From positions 1 through 16,248 of the forward strand of contig DAOSMC010000010.1 of NCBI GenBank assembly GCA_035369485.1: a stretch of DNA of 16,248 nt, given 5' to 3'. Made by a program: the position numbers and the translations under genes. This document shows, piece after piece, positions 1-7,574 of the stretch; position 1 is the stretch's first letter, and each line of letters starts with the position of its first letter. Source of the stretch: JAQVHD01 sp035369485. GTDB lineage: Bacteria > Patescibacteriota > Minisyncoccia > UBA6257 > JAAZHW01. The notes beneath the pieces are model-generated. The model saw nothing but the letters and a program-made list of their open reading frames with translations. It made no database searches and had not been told where the DNA came from.

Positions 1-121
1 AGCATAACAGCGCCGCCTGCCTCTTCCGTCCCTAATTTATGGTGTTATGCTTTAGCATAACAGCGCCGCCTGCTTCTTCCATTCCTAACTTCTGCTGTTA
101 TGCTAAAGCATAACAGCAGAA
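1..121. repeat. tandem 53-bp repeat with palindromic junctions
   Basis: Two near-identical 53-bp units (1-53 and 54-106) start with AGCATAACAGCGCCGCCTGC, and a partial third unit starts at 107. Each junction forms a hairpin: arms 43-51/54-62 with a TT loop, and a perfect 15-bp stem 90-104/107-121 with an AA loop. The array may continue left of the window. It contains no gene and could fold in RNA or single-stranded DNA. Its function is unknown; a REP-like intergenic element is the simplest reading. Confidence 0.8.
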
Positions 122-169
122 ATTCTTAAAGGGCTCTTGTAAAAAATTGTCAAATTATTAAGATAGAAT

Positions 170-177
170 AAGGAGGT
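170..177 (+). promoter_or_regulatory. strong Shine-Dalgarno site of the L,D-transpeptidase gene
   Basis: AAGGAGGT lies 5 nt before the ATG at 183 and fixes that start. It is notable because most other genes in the window have no recognisable Shine-Dalgarno sequence. Confidence 0.85.
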
Positions 178-182
178 AAAAA

Positions 183-743
183 ATGCGTTCTTTAAAAAAT
201 CTAAAATGGATTATTTTATTTATTTTTCTGCTTTTAATTTTTCTTTGTGCTGTCAAGTTTTATCCTGCAACAAACTACACTTATCAAATACGTGTTGATT
301 TAAAGAAATTGCAGCTCACGCTTAAAGAATGTAATACGGGAAGAGAAATTTATTGCTTCCCAATTGCCGGTCCTGCTTCAATCAATTATCTGAAACCATT
401 GCCAAAAATTGGGGAAGTTTCTAAGGTTACATTTCACCCATATTGGTATCCCACAGAAAATATCAAAAAGAAGTATTTAAAAACCCACGGTGTAGAATTG
501 CCCGATGTTGTACCGCCCAATCACCCTTTTAATGCTTTGGGAACTGTTGCTATTTCTTTTGTTGTAGACGGCAAAGAGCAGATTGTTAAAATTCATGGGA
601 CCAACGATCCAAAATCTATTGGACACTATGTCAGTAGCGGCTGTATCAGAATGCACAATGAAGATGTTGAACAGCTTGCGAAAACTATCTGCAATGCCAG
701 AACCCAAGTGATTATTTTTTATGACGAATTAAAAACGAATTAA
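183..743 (+). CDS. membrane-anchored L,D-transpeptidase (YkuD domain)
   Basis: The 186-aa product has an N-terminal hydrophobic helix (about residues 9-25) that should anchor it in the membrane with the catalytic domain outside. The rest is a YkuD/L,D-transpeptidase domain. The conserved His-Gly is at 138-139, and the motif SSGCIRM (151-157) carries the nucleophilic Cys154 and Arg156. Members of this family form 3-3 cross-links in peptidoglycan, attach proteins to it, or remodel it, using a tetrapeptide acyl donor. The domain is about minimal size, with no LysM or other wall-binding module. The gene stands alone, with a strong ribosome-binding site and its own terminator. The substrate cannot be told from the sequence. 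The family assignment is firm; the cross-linking role is inferred. Confidence 0.9.
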   Translation: MRSLKNLKWIILFIFLLLIFLCAVKFYPATNYTYQIRVDLKKLQLTLKECNTGREIYCFPIAGPASINYLKPLPKIGEVSKVTFHPYWYPTENIKKKYLKTHGVELPDVVPPNHPFNALGTVAISFVVDGKEQIVKIHGTNDPKSIGHYVSSGCIRMHNEDVEQLAKTICNARTQVIIFYDELKTN

Positions 744-749
744 AATGAA

Positions 750-779
750 AAAAATTCCGGCCCAAAAACCGGAATTTTT
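750..779 (+). terminator. intrinsic terminator after the L,D-transpeptidase gene
   Basis: An 11-bp stem (750-760 with 769-779, core ATTCCGG/CCGGAAT) encloses a short A-rich loop. The stem ends in a run of five T, starting 6 nt after the stop codon. Confidence 0.85.
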
Positions 780-826
780 ATTTATCATTAATCTTATTTT
801 GATAATAAATTTTCAGTTTAATTGAG

Positions 827-863
827 GGCGGCGGAAATTTTCTTTAAGAAAATTTCCGCCGCC
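827..863. repeat. GGCGG-AAATTTTC palindrome (solo copy)
   Basis: Near-perfect inverted repeat with 18-bp arms (827-844 and 846-863): GC-rich outer part GGCGGCGG and AT-rich inner part AAATTTTCTT. It is the same family as the palindromes at 6568-6602 and 7869-7903, but lacks the CATGAATTAATTCATG partner found at those sites. It lies between the transpeptidase terminator and the uvrB promoter. No T-run follows, so it is probably not the main terminator. Confidence 0.85.
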
Positions 864-949
864 ACATTATAATTGCCTCGCCACTTTCATCTCTTTTAAT
901 ATTTTATTTCTTCGCATCTTCCATTATACATTTAGGCTTATGTAAAAAT

Positions 950-977
950 TTGCTTTTTGCTTTTTTTATGTTATAAT
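950..977 (+). promoter_or_regulatory. sigma70-type promoter of the uvrBAC operon
   Basis: TTGCTT (-35, 950-955) and TATAAT (-10, 972-977) are 16 nt apart. Transcription would start near 984, giving a leader of about 58 nt before the chosen uvrB start at 1042. No LexA-type operator is apparent. Confidence 0.7.
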
Positions 978-1041
978 TTTAATGCTAATCAACAACCCCC
1001 TATCCCCTAATGATCTCGGAGTGGGGGTGCTTTTACTTATT

Positions 1042-2871
1042 ATGTTTAAAATTAAAGCGCCATACAAACCAGCGGGTGACCAACCCAAAGCAATTAAACA
1101 ATTAATCAAAGGCCTCAACAAAGGTCATCATTTTCAAACTCTTTTAGGTGTAACTGGCAGCGGCAAAACTTTTACAATGGCCAATGTGATTGCTGCCTAT
1201 AACAAACCAACATTAGTTATTGCTCCCAACAAAGCCTTAGCCGCTCAACTGTATCGGGAATATAAAACTTTTTTTCCTGAAAATGAAGTTTGTTATTTCG
1301 TTTCTTATTATGACTATTATCAACCCGAAGCCTATATTCCTATTACCGATACATATATTTCCAAAGAAGCTATTATTAATGAAGAGATCGATCGCCTTCG
1401 CCATAAAGCCACTTCCGCTTTGCTTAAAAAAAGAGATGTTATTGTGGTCGCTTCGGTTTCTTGCATTTATAATCTTGGCTTGCCAACTAATTATTTCTCA
1501 TCAGCTATTCATTTAGAAGTAGGTCAACCCCTAATGCGCAATGATCTTATTAAACAATTAGTGAAAATTCATTTTGAACGAACAAATAGCGATTTAAAAC
1601 GCGGGGCTTTCCGCGTTCGCGGTGACACATTTGAATTAATTCCCGCTTCCGGAGAAGTCATTAATCGCATTGAGTTATCTGATCAAAAAATTACTCGTCT
1701 TTCTATTGTAGATGCAACTACAAGAGATGTAAAAAAAGATCTTCCAGAATTAGTCATTTTGCCTTTTAAGCATTTTATTTCCACGATTCCCCAACGCGAA
1801 AAAGCCATTCAAAACATTAAAGAAGAATTGAAAGAACGTGTAGAATTTTTCCGTAAACAGAAAAAGTTTTTAGAAGCCGAGCGATTGGAACGTCGAACAC
1901 TCAATGACTTAATGATGATTAAAAATTTAGGTTATTGTCATGGAATTGAAAATTATTCTCGTCATCTTTTAAACAAACTACCAGGTGAACCGCCTGAAAC
2001 TTTATTAGCTTATTTCCCCTACCAAAATGGCAAACCAGATTTTTTAACCATTATTGATGAATCGCATATCACTATCCCGCAAATTCGAGGCATGTATGAG
2101 GGTGATCGCAGTCGTAAAGAAATACTGGTTGAATATGGTTTTCGCTTACCTTCGGCTTTGGATAATCGTCCTTTAAAATTTAAAGAGTTTTTGGAACGCA
2201 CTAGCTCTATCATTTTTACTTCTGCTACTCCATCAAAATTTGAAATAGAGAATTCTAGCCAAGTGGTTGAACAAATTATTCGTCCCACATTTTTAGTTGA
2301 TCCACCCATTGAAATCCGACCTGTTTTTGATAAAAAGAAAAACCGTAGCGAGATTGACGATATCATTAATGAAATAAAAATAACGGTGAAAAATGGAGGC
2401 CGCGTTTTAATCAATACCCTAACAAAAAAAACTGCTGAAGAATTAACTGATTATCTTAAAAATTTAAAAATCAAAGCCAATTATATGCACTCTGACACAA
2501 AAACTATGGAACGAGCTCAAATTCTAACTGATTTTCGGAAAGGTAAATTTGATGTTCTAATCGGCGTCAATCTTTTGCGCGAAGGATTGGATTTACCCGA
2601 AGTAACCATTGTGGCTGTTCTTGATGCTGATCGAGAAGGATTTTTACGCAGCAGCGTTTCGCTTATTCAATTAATGGGCCGCGCCGCGCGCAATGTTAAA
2701 GGAAAAATTATTCTTTATGCTGACACCATTACTGATTCAATAAAAACAGCTATAAAAGAGGCTAACCGCCGCCGTCTGATCCAAATGAATTATAATAAAA
2801 AACATCATCTTACTCCCCAAAGTATTCAAAAAGAAATTTACAATCTTATTGAAAAAGAAGAATTAAAATAA
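1042..2871 (+). CDS. uvrB: excinuclease ABC subunit B, lacking the C-terminal UVR domain
   Basis: UvrB is the DNA-loading and damage-verifying helicase-like subunit of nucleotide excision repair. The 609-aa protein shows Walker A GVTGSGKT (36-43), the aromatic beta-hairpin YYDYYQPEAYIP (89-100) that inserts between strands, DESH (339-342) and motif VI QLMGRAARN (543-551). An upstream in-frame ATG at 982 would add 20 residues unlike the family and lies at the predicted transcription start, so 1042 is preferred; the retained N-terminus FKIKAPYKPAGDQPKAI is typical. Typical UvrB proteins are about 660-670 aa and end in a UVR coiled-coil domain that contacts UvrC. This one stops soon after the conserved HHLTPQSI segment, so that domain is absent. 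The stop is TAA, and uvrA follows after 9 nt. Confidence 0.97.
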   Translation: MFKIKAPYKPAGDQPKAIKQLIKGLNKGHHFQTLLGVTGSGKTFTMANVIAAYNKPTLVIAPNKALAAQLYREYKTFFPENEVCYFVSYYDYYQPEAYIPITDTYISKEAIINEEIDRLRHKATSALLKKRDVIVVASVSCIYNLGLPTNYFSSAIHLEVGQPLMRNDLIKQLVKIHFERTNSDLKRGAFRVRGDTFELIPASGEVINRIELSDQKITRLSIVDATTRDVKKDLPELVILPFKHFISTIPQREKAIQNIKEELKERVEFFRKQKKFLEAERLERRTLNDLMMIKNLGYCHGIENYSRHLLNKLPGEPPETLLAYFPYQNGKPDFLTIIDESHITIPQIRGMYEGDRSRKEILVEYGFRLPSALDNRPLKFKEFLERTSSIIFTSATPSKFEIENSSQVVEQIIRPTFLVDPPIEIRPVFDKKKNRSEIDDIINEIKITVKNGGRVLINTLTKKTAEELTDYLKNLKIKANYMHSDTKTMERAQILTDFRKGKFDVLIGVNLLREGLDLPEVTIVAVLDADREGFLRSSVSLIQLMGRAARNVKGKIILYADTITDSIKTAIKEANRRRLIQMNYNKKHHLTPQSIQKEIYNLIEKEELK

Positions 2872-2880
2872 ATTAAAAAT

Positions 2881-5382
2881 ATGAAAGAAGAAAAAATAAA
2901 AATTATTGGCGCTCGCACTCACAACTTAAAAAATATCAATCTCGAACTGCCAAAAAATAAATTAATTGTTTTCACTGGATTATCGGGTTCGGGAAAATCT
3001 TCTTTGGCTTTTGATACTTTATTTGCTGAAGGCCAAAGAAAATATATCGAATCTCTTTCGCCCTATGCTAGACAGTTTTTAGGTCAAATGGAAAAACCCG
3101 ACGTTGATGATATTGAAGGACTTTCACCAGCAATCGCCATTAACCAGCGCGCTCTTTCTCATAATCCTCGCTCCATTGTGGCCACACTTACGGAAATTTA
3201 TGATTATCTTCGTGTGCTTTTTGCTCGCATTGGTAAACCTTATTGCCCTCTTTGCGGCACTCCTATTGAAAAACTTTCGCCTGAAGAAATTTTTAATCTT
3301 ATTATTAACAAAGCAAAAGAGCTGAAACTTGACTATGTGACAATTTTGTCACCAGTTGTTTATGGTCGAAAGGGCGAATATTATCAGCTCCTTTATGATT
3401 ATTTAAATAAAGGGTTTTCCGAAGCCGTTATTGATGGTAAGCTCCACTCCCTCCATGATAAAGTGGTGTTGTCACGCTATAAAATTCACAATATTGAAAT
3501 TGTTATTGATCGACCGTTAATTAAAGACGGCACTCGTCTTTTTGAAGCTATTGAAATGGCCTTGGATTATAGCAACGGATTAATTGATGTCTCTTTCCCA
3601 ACCGAAAAAGAATTCCACATTCTTTATTCTAATCGTTTTAGTTGTCCCAAAGATGGGTTTTCTTTCCCAGAAATTGAACCACGTCTTTTTTCTTTTAATA
3701 GCCCCTATGGCGCCTGTCCTACTTGTCATGGTTTAGGCAAAGAAGATATATTCCTCAATACCATTTGTCCTGATTGCCAAGGCAAAAGATTAAAACCCGA
3801 AACACTCGCTGTAAAAGTATCTAATAAAAATATTTGGGAAATTATTAGCCAAACCATTGAAGAGGCTTATGAGTTTTTCTTTAATCTTGAAGAAAAGCTT
3901 ACTGAAAAAGAAAGAAGGATTGCTCATATTTTAATTGAAGAAATTCTGAGCCGCTTAGGCTTTCTTCTAGAGGTGGGACTCGATTATTTAACTTTAAATC
4001 GTGAAGCGGAAACTTTGTCCGGCGGCGAAGCTCAACGCATTCGCCTCGCCTCTCAATTAGGATCTAAACTCTCTAACACTTTATATGTTTTGGATGAACC
4101 CACGATTGGCTTGCACGAACGCGACACAGAAAAGCTTTTGAAAACTTTGAAAAAATTAAAAGAATTAAACAATACGGTAATTGTGGTTGAGCACGATGAA
4201 AGAACAATTGCTTCGTCGGATTATTTCGTAGAACTGGGACCCGGCGCGGGTGTTAATGGCGGTGAAATCGTAGTAGCCGGCGAAACGCAAAAAGTATTAA
4301 ATGATAAAAAAATTAAGAGTTTAACCCTAAAATATTTGCGCCATGAACGACAAATTCCTCATTTTAATCGTCGTACTAATATTACTGAAAAAATTAAAAT
4401 TATCGGCTGTCGATTAAACAACTTAAAAAATATTGATGTAGAAATTCCCTTGCGAAAACTCATCGCTATCACTGGTGTTTCAGGAAGCGGCAAATCATCG
4501 CTTTTAGAAGTCATCAGAAGAAGTGTCGATCATAGTTTGGGTCGATTTACTTCACCTTTGGAATATGCTTCTAAAATTTTTGGGACTGAATATGTAAGAC
4601 GCATTGTAGAAATTAACCAAAGCCCAATTGGCCGCACGCCACGCTCTAATCCAGCCACTTACACTGGCGTTTTTAACCCCATCAGAGATTTTTTTGCTTC
4701 ACTTGAGGACGCCCGCAGTCGTGGCTACACCAAAAGTCGCTTTTCTTTTAATGTAAAAGGTGGCAGATGCGAAGCCTGCGAAGGTGCTGGTTATAAATTA
4801 ATTGAAATGCACTTTCTACCTCCAATTTTAGTCCAATGCGAAGTTTGCCGAGGCAAAAGATTTAATCGTGAAACGCTTGAAGTAAAATACAATAAGAAAA
4901 GCATTGCTGATGTTTTAGAATTAACCGTTGATGAGGCTTATGAATTTTTTGAGGATATTTATCCCATTGAAGAAAAATTAAAAATTTTAAAAGAGATGGG
5001 CTTGGGCTATATTAGACTGGGTCAAAGTGCCACAACTCTTTCGGGCGGTGAAGCACAAAGGATAAAATTAGCCAAAGAACTTTCTCAAACAGCTACTAAA
5101 ACCATCTATTTATTAGACGAACCCACAGTTGGCTTACATTATTATGATATTGAATTGCTGCTGAAAATTCTTGAACAACTAGTAAATCAGGGCAACACCG
5201 TTTTGGTGGTTGAACACAATCTACATTTTATTAATGCATGTGATCACATTATTGACTTAGGCCCAGAAGGTGGCGATAAAGGAGGAAAAATCGTCGCAAC
5301 GGGTACGCCTGCAGAAATTATGCGAAACAAAAATTCTTATACTGGTCTTTATCTTAAGAAATTAAATCAACTTAGAAGTTAA
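2881..5382 (+). CDS. uvrA: excinuclease ABC subunit A, lacking the insertion domain
   Basis: UvrA is the dimeric ABC-type ATPase that first recognises DNA lesions and loads UvrB. The 833-aa protein has Walker A motifs at 33-40 and 532-539, signature LSGGE at 379-383 and about 720-724, and Walker B LDEPT in both halves. The UvrB-binding region (about 126-250) is present. After ACPTCHGLG (278-286) the protein runs directly into CPDCQGKRL (296-304). In E. coli UvrA about 100 residues, the insertion domain, lie between these motifs, which accounts for most of the shortfall from the usual ~940 aa. The C-terminal zinc module is intact (C630, C633, C653, C656). The module around the UvrB-binding region has C122, C125 and C255 but Asp258 where a Cys is usual. 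No Shine-Dalgarno site is seen. Confidence 0.97.
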   Translation: MKEEKIKIIGARTHNLKNINLELPKNKLIVFTGLSGSGKSSLAFDTLFAEGQRKYIESLSPYARQFLGQMEKPDVDDIEGLSPAIAINQRALSHNPRSIVATLTEIYDYLRVLFARIGKPYCPLCGTPIEKLSPEEIFNLIINKAKELKLDYVTILSPVVYGRKGEYYQLLYDYLNKGFSEAVIDGKLHSLHDKVVLSRYKIHNIEIVIDRPLIKDGTRLFEAIEMALDYSNGLIDVSFPTEKEFHILYSNRFSCPKDGFSFPEIEPRLFSFNSPYGACPTCHGLGKEDIFLNTICPDCQGKRLKPETLAVKVSNKNIWEIISQTIEEAYEFFFNLEEKLTEKERRIAHILIEEILSRLGFLLEVGLDYLTLNREAETLSGGEAQRIRLASQLGSKLSNTLYVLDEPTIGLHERDTEKLLKTLKKLKELNNTVIVVEHDERTIASSDYFVELGPGAGVNGGEIVVAGETQKVLNDKKIKSLTLKYLRHERQIPHFNRRTNITEKIKIIGCRLNNLKNIDVEIPLRKLIAITGVSGSGKSSLLEVIRRSVDHSLGRFTSPLEYASKIFGTEYVRRIVEINQSPIGRTPRSNPATYTGVFNPIRDFFASLEDARSRGYTKSRFSFNVKGGRCEACEGAGYKLIEMHFLPPILVQCEVCRGKRFNRETLEVKYNKKSIADVLELTVDEAYEFFEDIYPIEEKLKILKEMGLGYIRLGQSATTLSGGEAQRIKLAKELSQTATKTIYLLDEPTVGLHYYDIELLLKILEQLVNQGNTVLVVEHNLHFINACDHIIDLGPEGGDKGGKIVATGTPAEIMRNKNSYTGLYLKKLNQLRS

Positions 5383-5387
5383 TTATC

Positions 5388-6539
5388 ATGAACCAAAAAA
5401 TCGCTCAAAAAATTAAAAAAGCTCCTCTTGCTCCTGGTGTCTATTTTTTTCGAAATAAAGATAGCGAAACTATTTATATCGGTCGAGCTGCCAATTTAAA
5501 AAATCGTTTAAAAAATTACCTTGCGCCCACTGATCCTAAAACCAAAAAAATGACAGAAGAAGCAGTTAGTGTTGAATGGAAAACCACCAAAAATCTTTTA
5601 GAAGCAATTGTTCTTGAAGCAAATTTAATTAAAAAATGCCAGCCCTTTTTTAATATTAAAGAAAAAGATAACCGTTCCTTTGTTTATATTATTATTCCCC
5701 AAACAAAATGGCCCTATCCTCGTATTGTTCGCGGTCGTGAGCTTGCTAAATTCCAACCCCACAATACTTTTATCTTTGGACCATTACAAAGCTATTCCTT
5801 GGCAAAAAATTTTCTTCATTCTCTCAGAAAAGTTTTTCCTTACAGTACTTGCGCTTTTAATAGCGGCCGTCCGTGTTTTCATTATCAAATCGGTCTTTGT
5901 CTCGGTAAGTGTGTAAATAAAATCAGCGAAACAGATTATAACAAAATTATCCAAGCAATGATCAATTTTCTCCAAGGCAAAATAAAAAAAGCAAAAATAT
6001 TCTTAAAAAAGAATTATCCTGAAAAATTAAAATTATTTGATCAAATGGAAGATGCTTACTTAATTACGAATGAAGAATTTCGATTATCGCCTCAGTTAAA
6101 AATTGAGGGTTATGACATTTCGCATTTTGGCGGCAAAGAAACTGTTGGAGCAATGGTTGTTTTTCAAAACCAAGACATTGATCCGTCGCAATATCGCCTT
6201 TTCAAAATTAGAAACGCTCCAAAAAATGACGATCTGCTCGCCTTGGCTGAAATGTTTGAAAGAAGATTAAATCATCCAGAATGGCCATATCCAAATCTCA
6301 TTCTTGTAGATGGCGGTCGTGAACAGGTCAAAATATTTGAAAAAGTTCTCGCACAAAGAAAAATTTCTATTCCGGTAGTGGGTATTTCCAAATTTCAGAA
6401 TGATAAATTGATTTTCGGAAAAATGAAAAAATCTGTTAAAGATTTAGTTGAACTTTCTAAAAATGACCTGCTAAAACTCCGCGATGAAGCTCATCGTTTT
6501 GCTAACAATTATCGCAAAAAACTGATGAGTGTTAAATGA
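5388..6539 (+). CDS. uvrC: compact excinuclease ABC subunit C without UVR motif or helix-hairpin-helix tail
   Basis: UvrC makes the 3' and 5' incisions in nucleotide excision repair. This protein is 383 aa against about 600 usual. Present are the N-terminal GIY-YIG nuclease (GVYFF 17-21, IYIGR 29-33, likely catalytic Glu77), four cysteines (C155, C163, C171, C175) spaced like those reported to bind an iron-sulfur cluster in E. coli UvrC, and the RNase H-like 5' nuclease core. That core keeps D243 (GYDISH), D308 (LVDGG) and D366/H369 (RDEAH). Missing are a clear UVR motif (only a weak remnant around 205-222), the linker before the RNase H fold, and the C-terminal tandem helix-hairpin-helix. 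Both nuclease sites look intact, so it is probably active. It starts 5 nt after uvrA and ends in TGA. Confidence 0.95.
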   Translation: MNQKIAQKIKKAPLAPGVYFFRNKDSETIYIGRAANLKNRLKNYLAPTDPKTKKMTEEAVSVEWKTTKNLLEAIVLEANLIKKCQPFFNIKEKDNRSFVYIIIPQTKWPYPRIVRGRELAKFQPHNTFIFGPLQSYSLAKNFLHSLRKVFPYSTCAFNSGRPCFHYQIGLCLGKCVNKISETDYNKIIQAMINFLQGKIKKAKIFLKKNYPEKLKLFDQMEDAYLITNEEFRLSPQLKIEGYDISHFGGKETVGAMVVFQNQDIDPSQYRLFKIRNAPKNDDLLALAEMFERRLNHPEWPYPNLILVDGGREQVKIFEKVLAQRKISIPVVGISKFQNDKLIFGKMKKSVKDLVELSKNDLLKLRDEAHRFANNYRKKLMSVK

Positions 6540-6567
6540 AGGCCGGGGTTTTATGAAATTGAACAGG

Positions 6568-6654
6568 CGGCGGAAAATTTTCTTTCAGAAAATTTTCCGC
6601 CGTATTTATATTATTTTTAGCTCATGAATTAATTCATGAATTAATTCATGAGCT
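6568..6654. repeat. composite double palindrome, copy 1
   Basis: The first palindrome has 16-bp arms 6568-6583/6587-6602 (CGGCGGAAAATTTTCT, loop TTC). After a 16-nt AT-rich spacer comes a perfect 36-bp palindrome (6619-6654) built from AGCTCATGAATTAATTCATG units. It begins 28 nt after the uvrC stop and may also act as a transcription terminator, although only short T-runs follow. The same pairing recurs at 7869-7942. Confidence 0.85.
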
Positions 6655-6697
6655 CTTTGAAATATCCTTTTAAAATACTTCTAAACTATATTAAAAA

Positions 6698-6727
6698 TTG
6701 ACTAACTGTTTTATTTTTTGCTATACT
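6698..6727 (+). promoter_or_regulatory. sigma70-type promoter of the cupin gene
   Basis: TTGACT (6698-6703) and TATACT (6722-6727) are 18 nt apart. The predicted start of transcription near 6734 gives a leader of about 32 nt. The cupin gene is therefore its own unit, not part of the uvr operon. Confidence 0.7.
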
Positions 6728-6765
6728 GTTAAAGTAATCAAAAAGTCGCTTAAATAAATATAAAT

Positions 6766-7164
6766 ATGAAAGGGTTTTTTGGACATATTGAAAAAGACAC
6801 TTTAGAAAATGAAAATTTTCGAAAGGTTTTATATACCGGTAAACATTGCCAATTGGTCTTAATGAGTCTTAAACCTAATGAAGACATTGGCATGGAAGTT
6901 CATCCGGATAATGATCAGTTTTTCCGTTTTGAAACAGGAACAGGAAAAGTGATCATTGACGGCAATGAATATAATGTTACAGACGGAGATGCTATTATTG
7001 TTCCCGCGGGCGCAGAACACAATGTTATTAACACCTCGGACAGCGAACCGTTAAAGCTCTACACCATTTACGCTCCTCCTCATCATCAAGATGGTGTTGT
7101 ACGCGCCACAAAAGAAGAAGCAGAATTGGATTCACCAGAATTTGACGGCAAAACAACCGAATAA
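6766..7164 (+). CDS. single-domain cupin protein
   Basis: A 132-aa soluble protein with one cupin beta-barrel. Motif 1 is in 42-60 (GMEVHPDNDQFFRFETGTG), with likely metal ligands Glu44, His46 and Asp50/Gln51. Motif 2 is PAGAEHNV (80-87), with His85 as the fourth ligand. It resembles small stand-alone cupins annotated as mannose-6-phosphate isomerase-like, but nothing fixes a substrate, so enzymatic, sugar-binding or storage roles are all open. The acidic C-terminal tail (about 115-132) lies outside the barrel. It has its own promoter and terminator. No Shine-Dalgarno site precedes the ATG. Confidence 0.88.
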   Translation: MKGFFGHIEKDTLENENFRKVLYTGKHCQLVLMSLKPNEDIGMEVHPDNDQFFRFETGTGKVIIDGNEYNVTDGDAIIVPAGAEHNVINTSDSEPLKLYTIYAPPHHQDGVVRATKEEAELDSPEFDGKTTE

Positions 7165-7184
7165 TATTACAAAATGTATGATGA

Positions 7185-7208
7185 AAAAGTCGCCCGCGGG
7201 CGACTTTT
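7185..7208. terminator. bidirectional intrinsic terminator
   Basis: A perfect inverted repeat (core AGTCGCCCGCGGGCGACT) is flanked by A-runs on the left and T-runs on the right, so it can end transcription from both sides. It lies 20 nt after the cupin stop on the + strand and 8 nt after the stop of the small membrane-protein gene on the - strand. Confidence 0.9.
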
Positions 7209-7216
7209 TTAATTCA

Positions 7217-7459
7217 TTAATTTTTCTTTTTTAATTCTTCTTCCATAATCTTTTCCATTCTTTCATCGCTTTCACCAGCTACCCGACATAGTCCCATTAC
7301 CAAAAGCCATCCTAATTGAAAAATTCCAGCAATAACCCAGTACCAAAAATGACTAAATTTAATTTCAATAGAAACAAACAATACTTCTGCTAACATAATC
7401 GGTCAGAGACAGAGAATTAAATAAGCAACGAAGTTTGCTATTTTTTTGTTAAGTTTCAT
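7217..7459 (-). pseudogene. small two-helix membrane protein gene with an in-frame UGA
   Basis: Read from an ATG at 7457-7459 behind a strong Shine-Dalgarno site, this frame gives 80 codons ending in TAA. Only codon 19 (7403-7405) is a stop, TGA. The product would have a first hydrophobic segment (NFVAYLILCL, then PIMLAEVLF after the UGA), a second one (WYWVIAGIFQLGWLLVMGL) and a charged tail (AGESDERMEKIMEEELKKKN). The frame stays open and protein-like on both sides of the UGA. A recent nonsense mutation, an assembly or sequencing error, or rarely recoding would explain this. An internal ATG at 7394-7396 could yield a shorter protein. I do not recognise the family. Confidence 0.55.
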
Positions 7460-7463
7460 TTTT

Positions 7464-7471
7464 CACCTCCT
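7464..7471 (-). promoter_or_regulatory. strong Shine-Dalgarno site of the small membrane-protein gene
   Basis: On the - strand AGGAGGTG lies 4 nt before the ATG at 7457-7459. This near-ideal site is one of only two in the window and argues that the interrupted frame below it is, or recently was, translated. Confidence 0.75.
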
Positions 7472-7530
7472 CCAATCATTATAAAATTGCAAATTTAAAA
7501 TGCAAGCTGAGAAATTCTTCGGGTTGTATT

Positions 7531-7549
7531 TGCCCACCTTTGGTGGGCA
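7531..7549. repeat. GC-rich hairpin TGCCCACC/GGTGGGCA
   Basis: An 8-bp perfect stem with a TTT loop, flanked by T residues. The T-tail is short and interrupted, so it is at best a weak terminator. It lies between the small membrane-protein gene and the GTCATTCTGAG repeats, and the neighbouring TTCTTCGGG resembles the interior of those repeats. Confidence 0.6.
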
Positions 7550-7574
7550 TTTAAAATGACAGTGGAAAAAAGGT

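Noticed and set aside
1..121. CRISPR array
   Set aside because: The repeats abut each other with a constant 53-bp period and no unrelated spacers; no cas genes are nearby.
982..1041. 20-residue N-terminal extension of UvrB
   Set aside because: The upstream ATG lies at the predicted transcription start, and the added residues do not match UvrB proteins.
7217..7459. UGA read as glycine (Gracilibacteria/SR1 code)
   Set aside because: uvrC, elp3 and gtrA end at UGA where their families end, and long genes such as uvrA have no in-frame UGA.
7217..7459. Selenocysteine at the in-frame UGA
   Set aside because: No convincing SECIS-like hairpin follows the UGA, and the surrounding residues do not resemble a redox motif.
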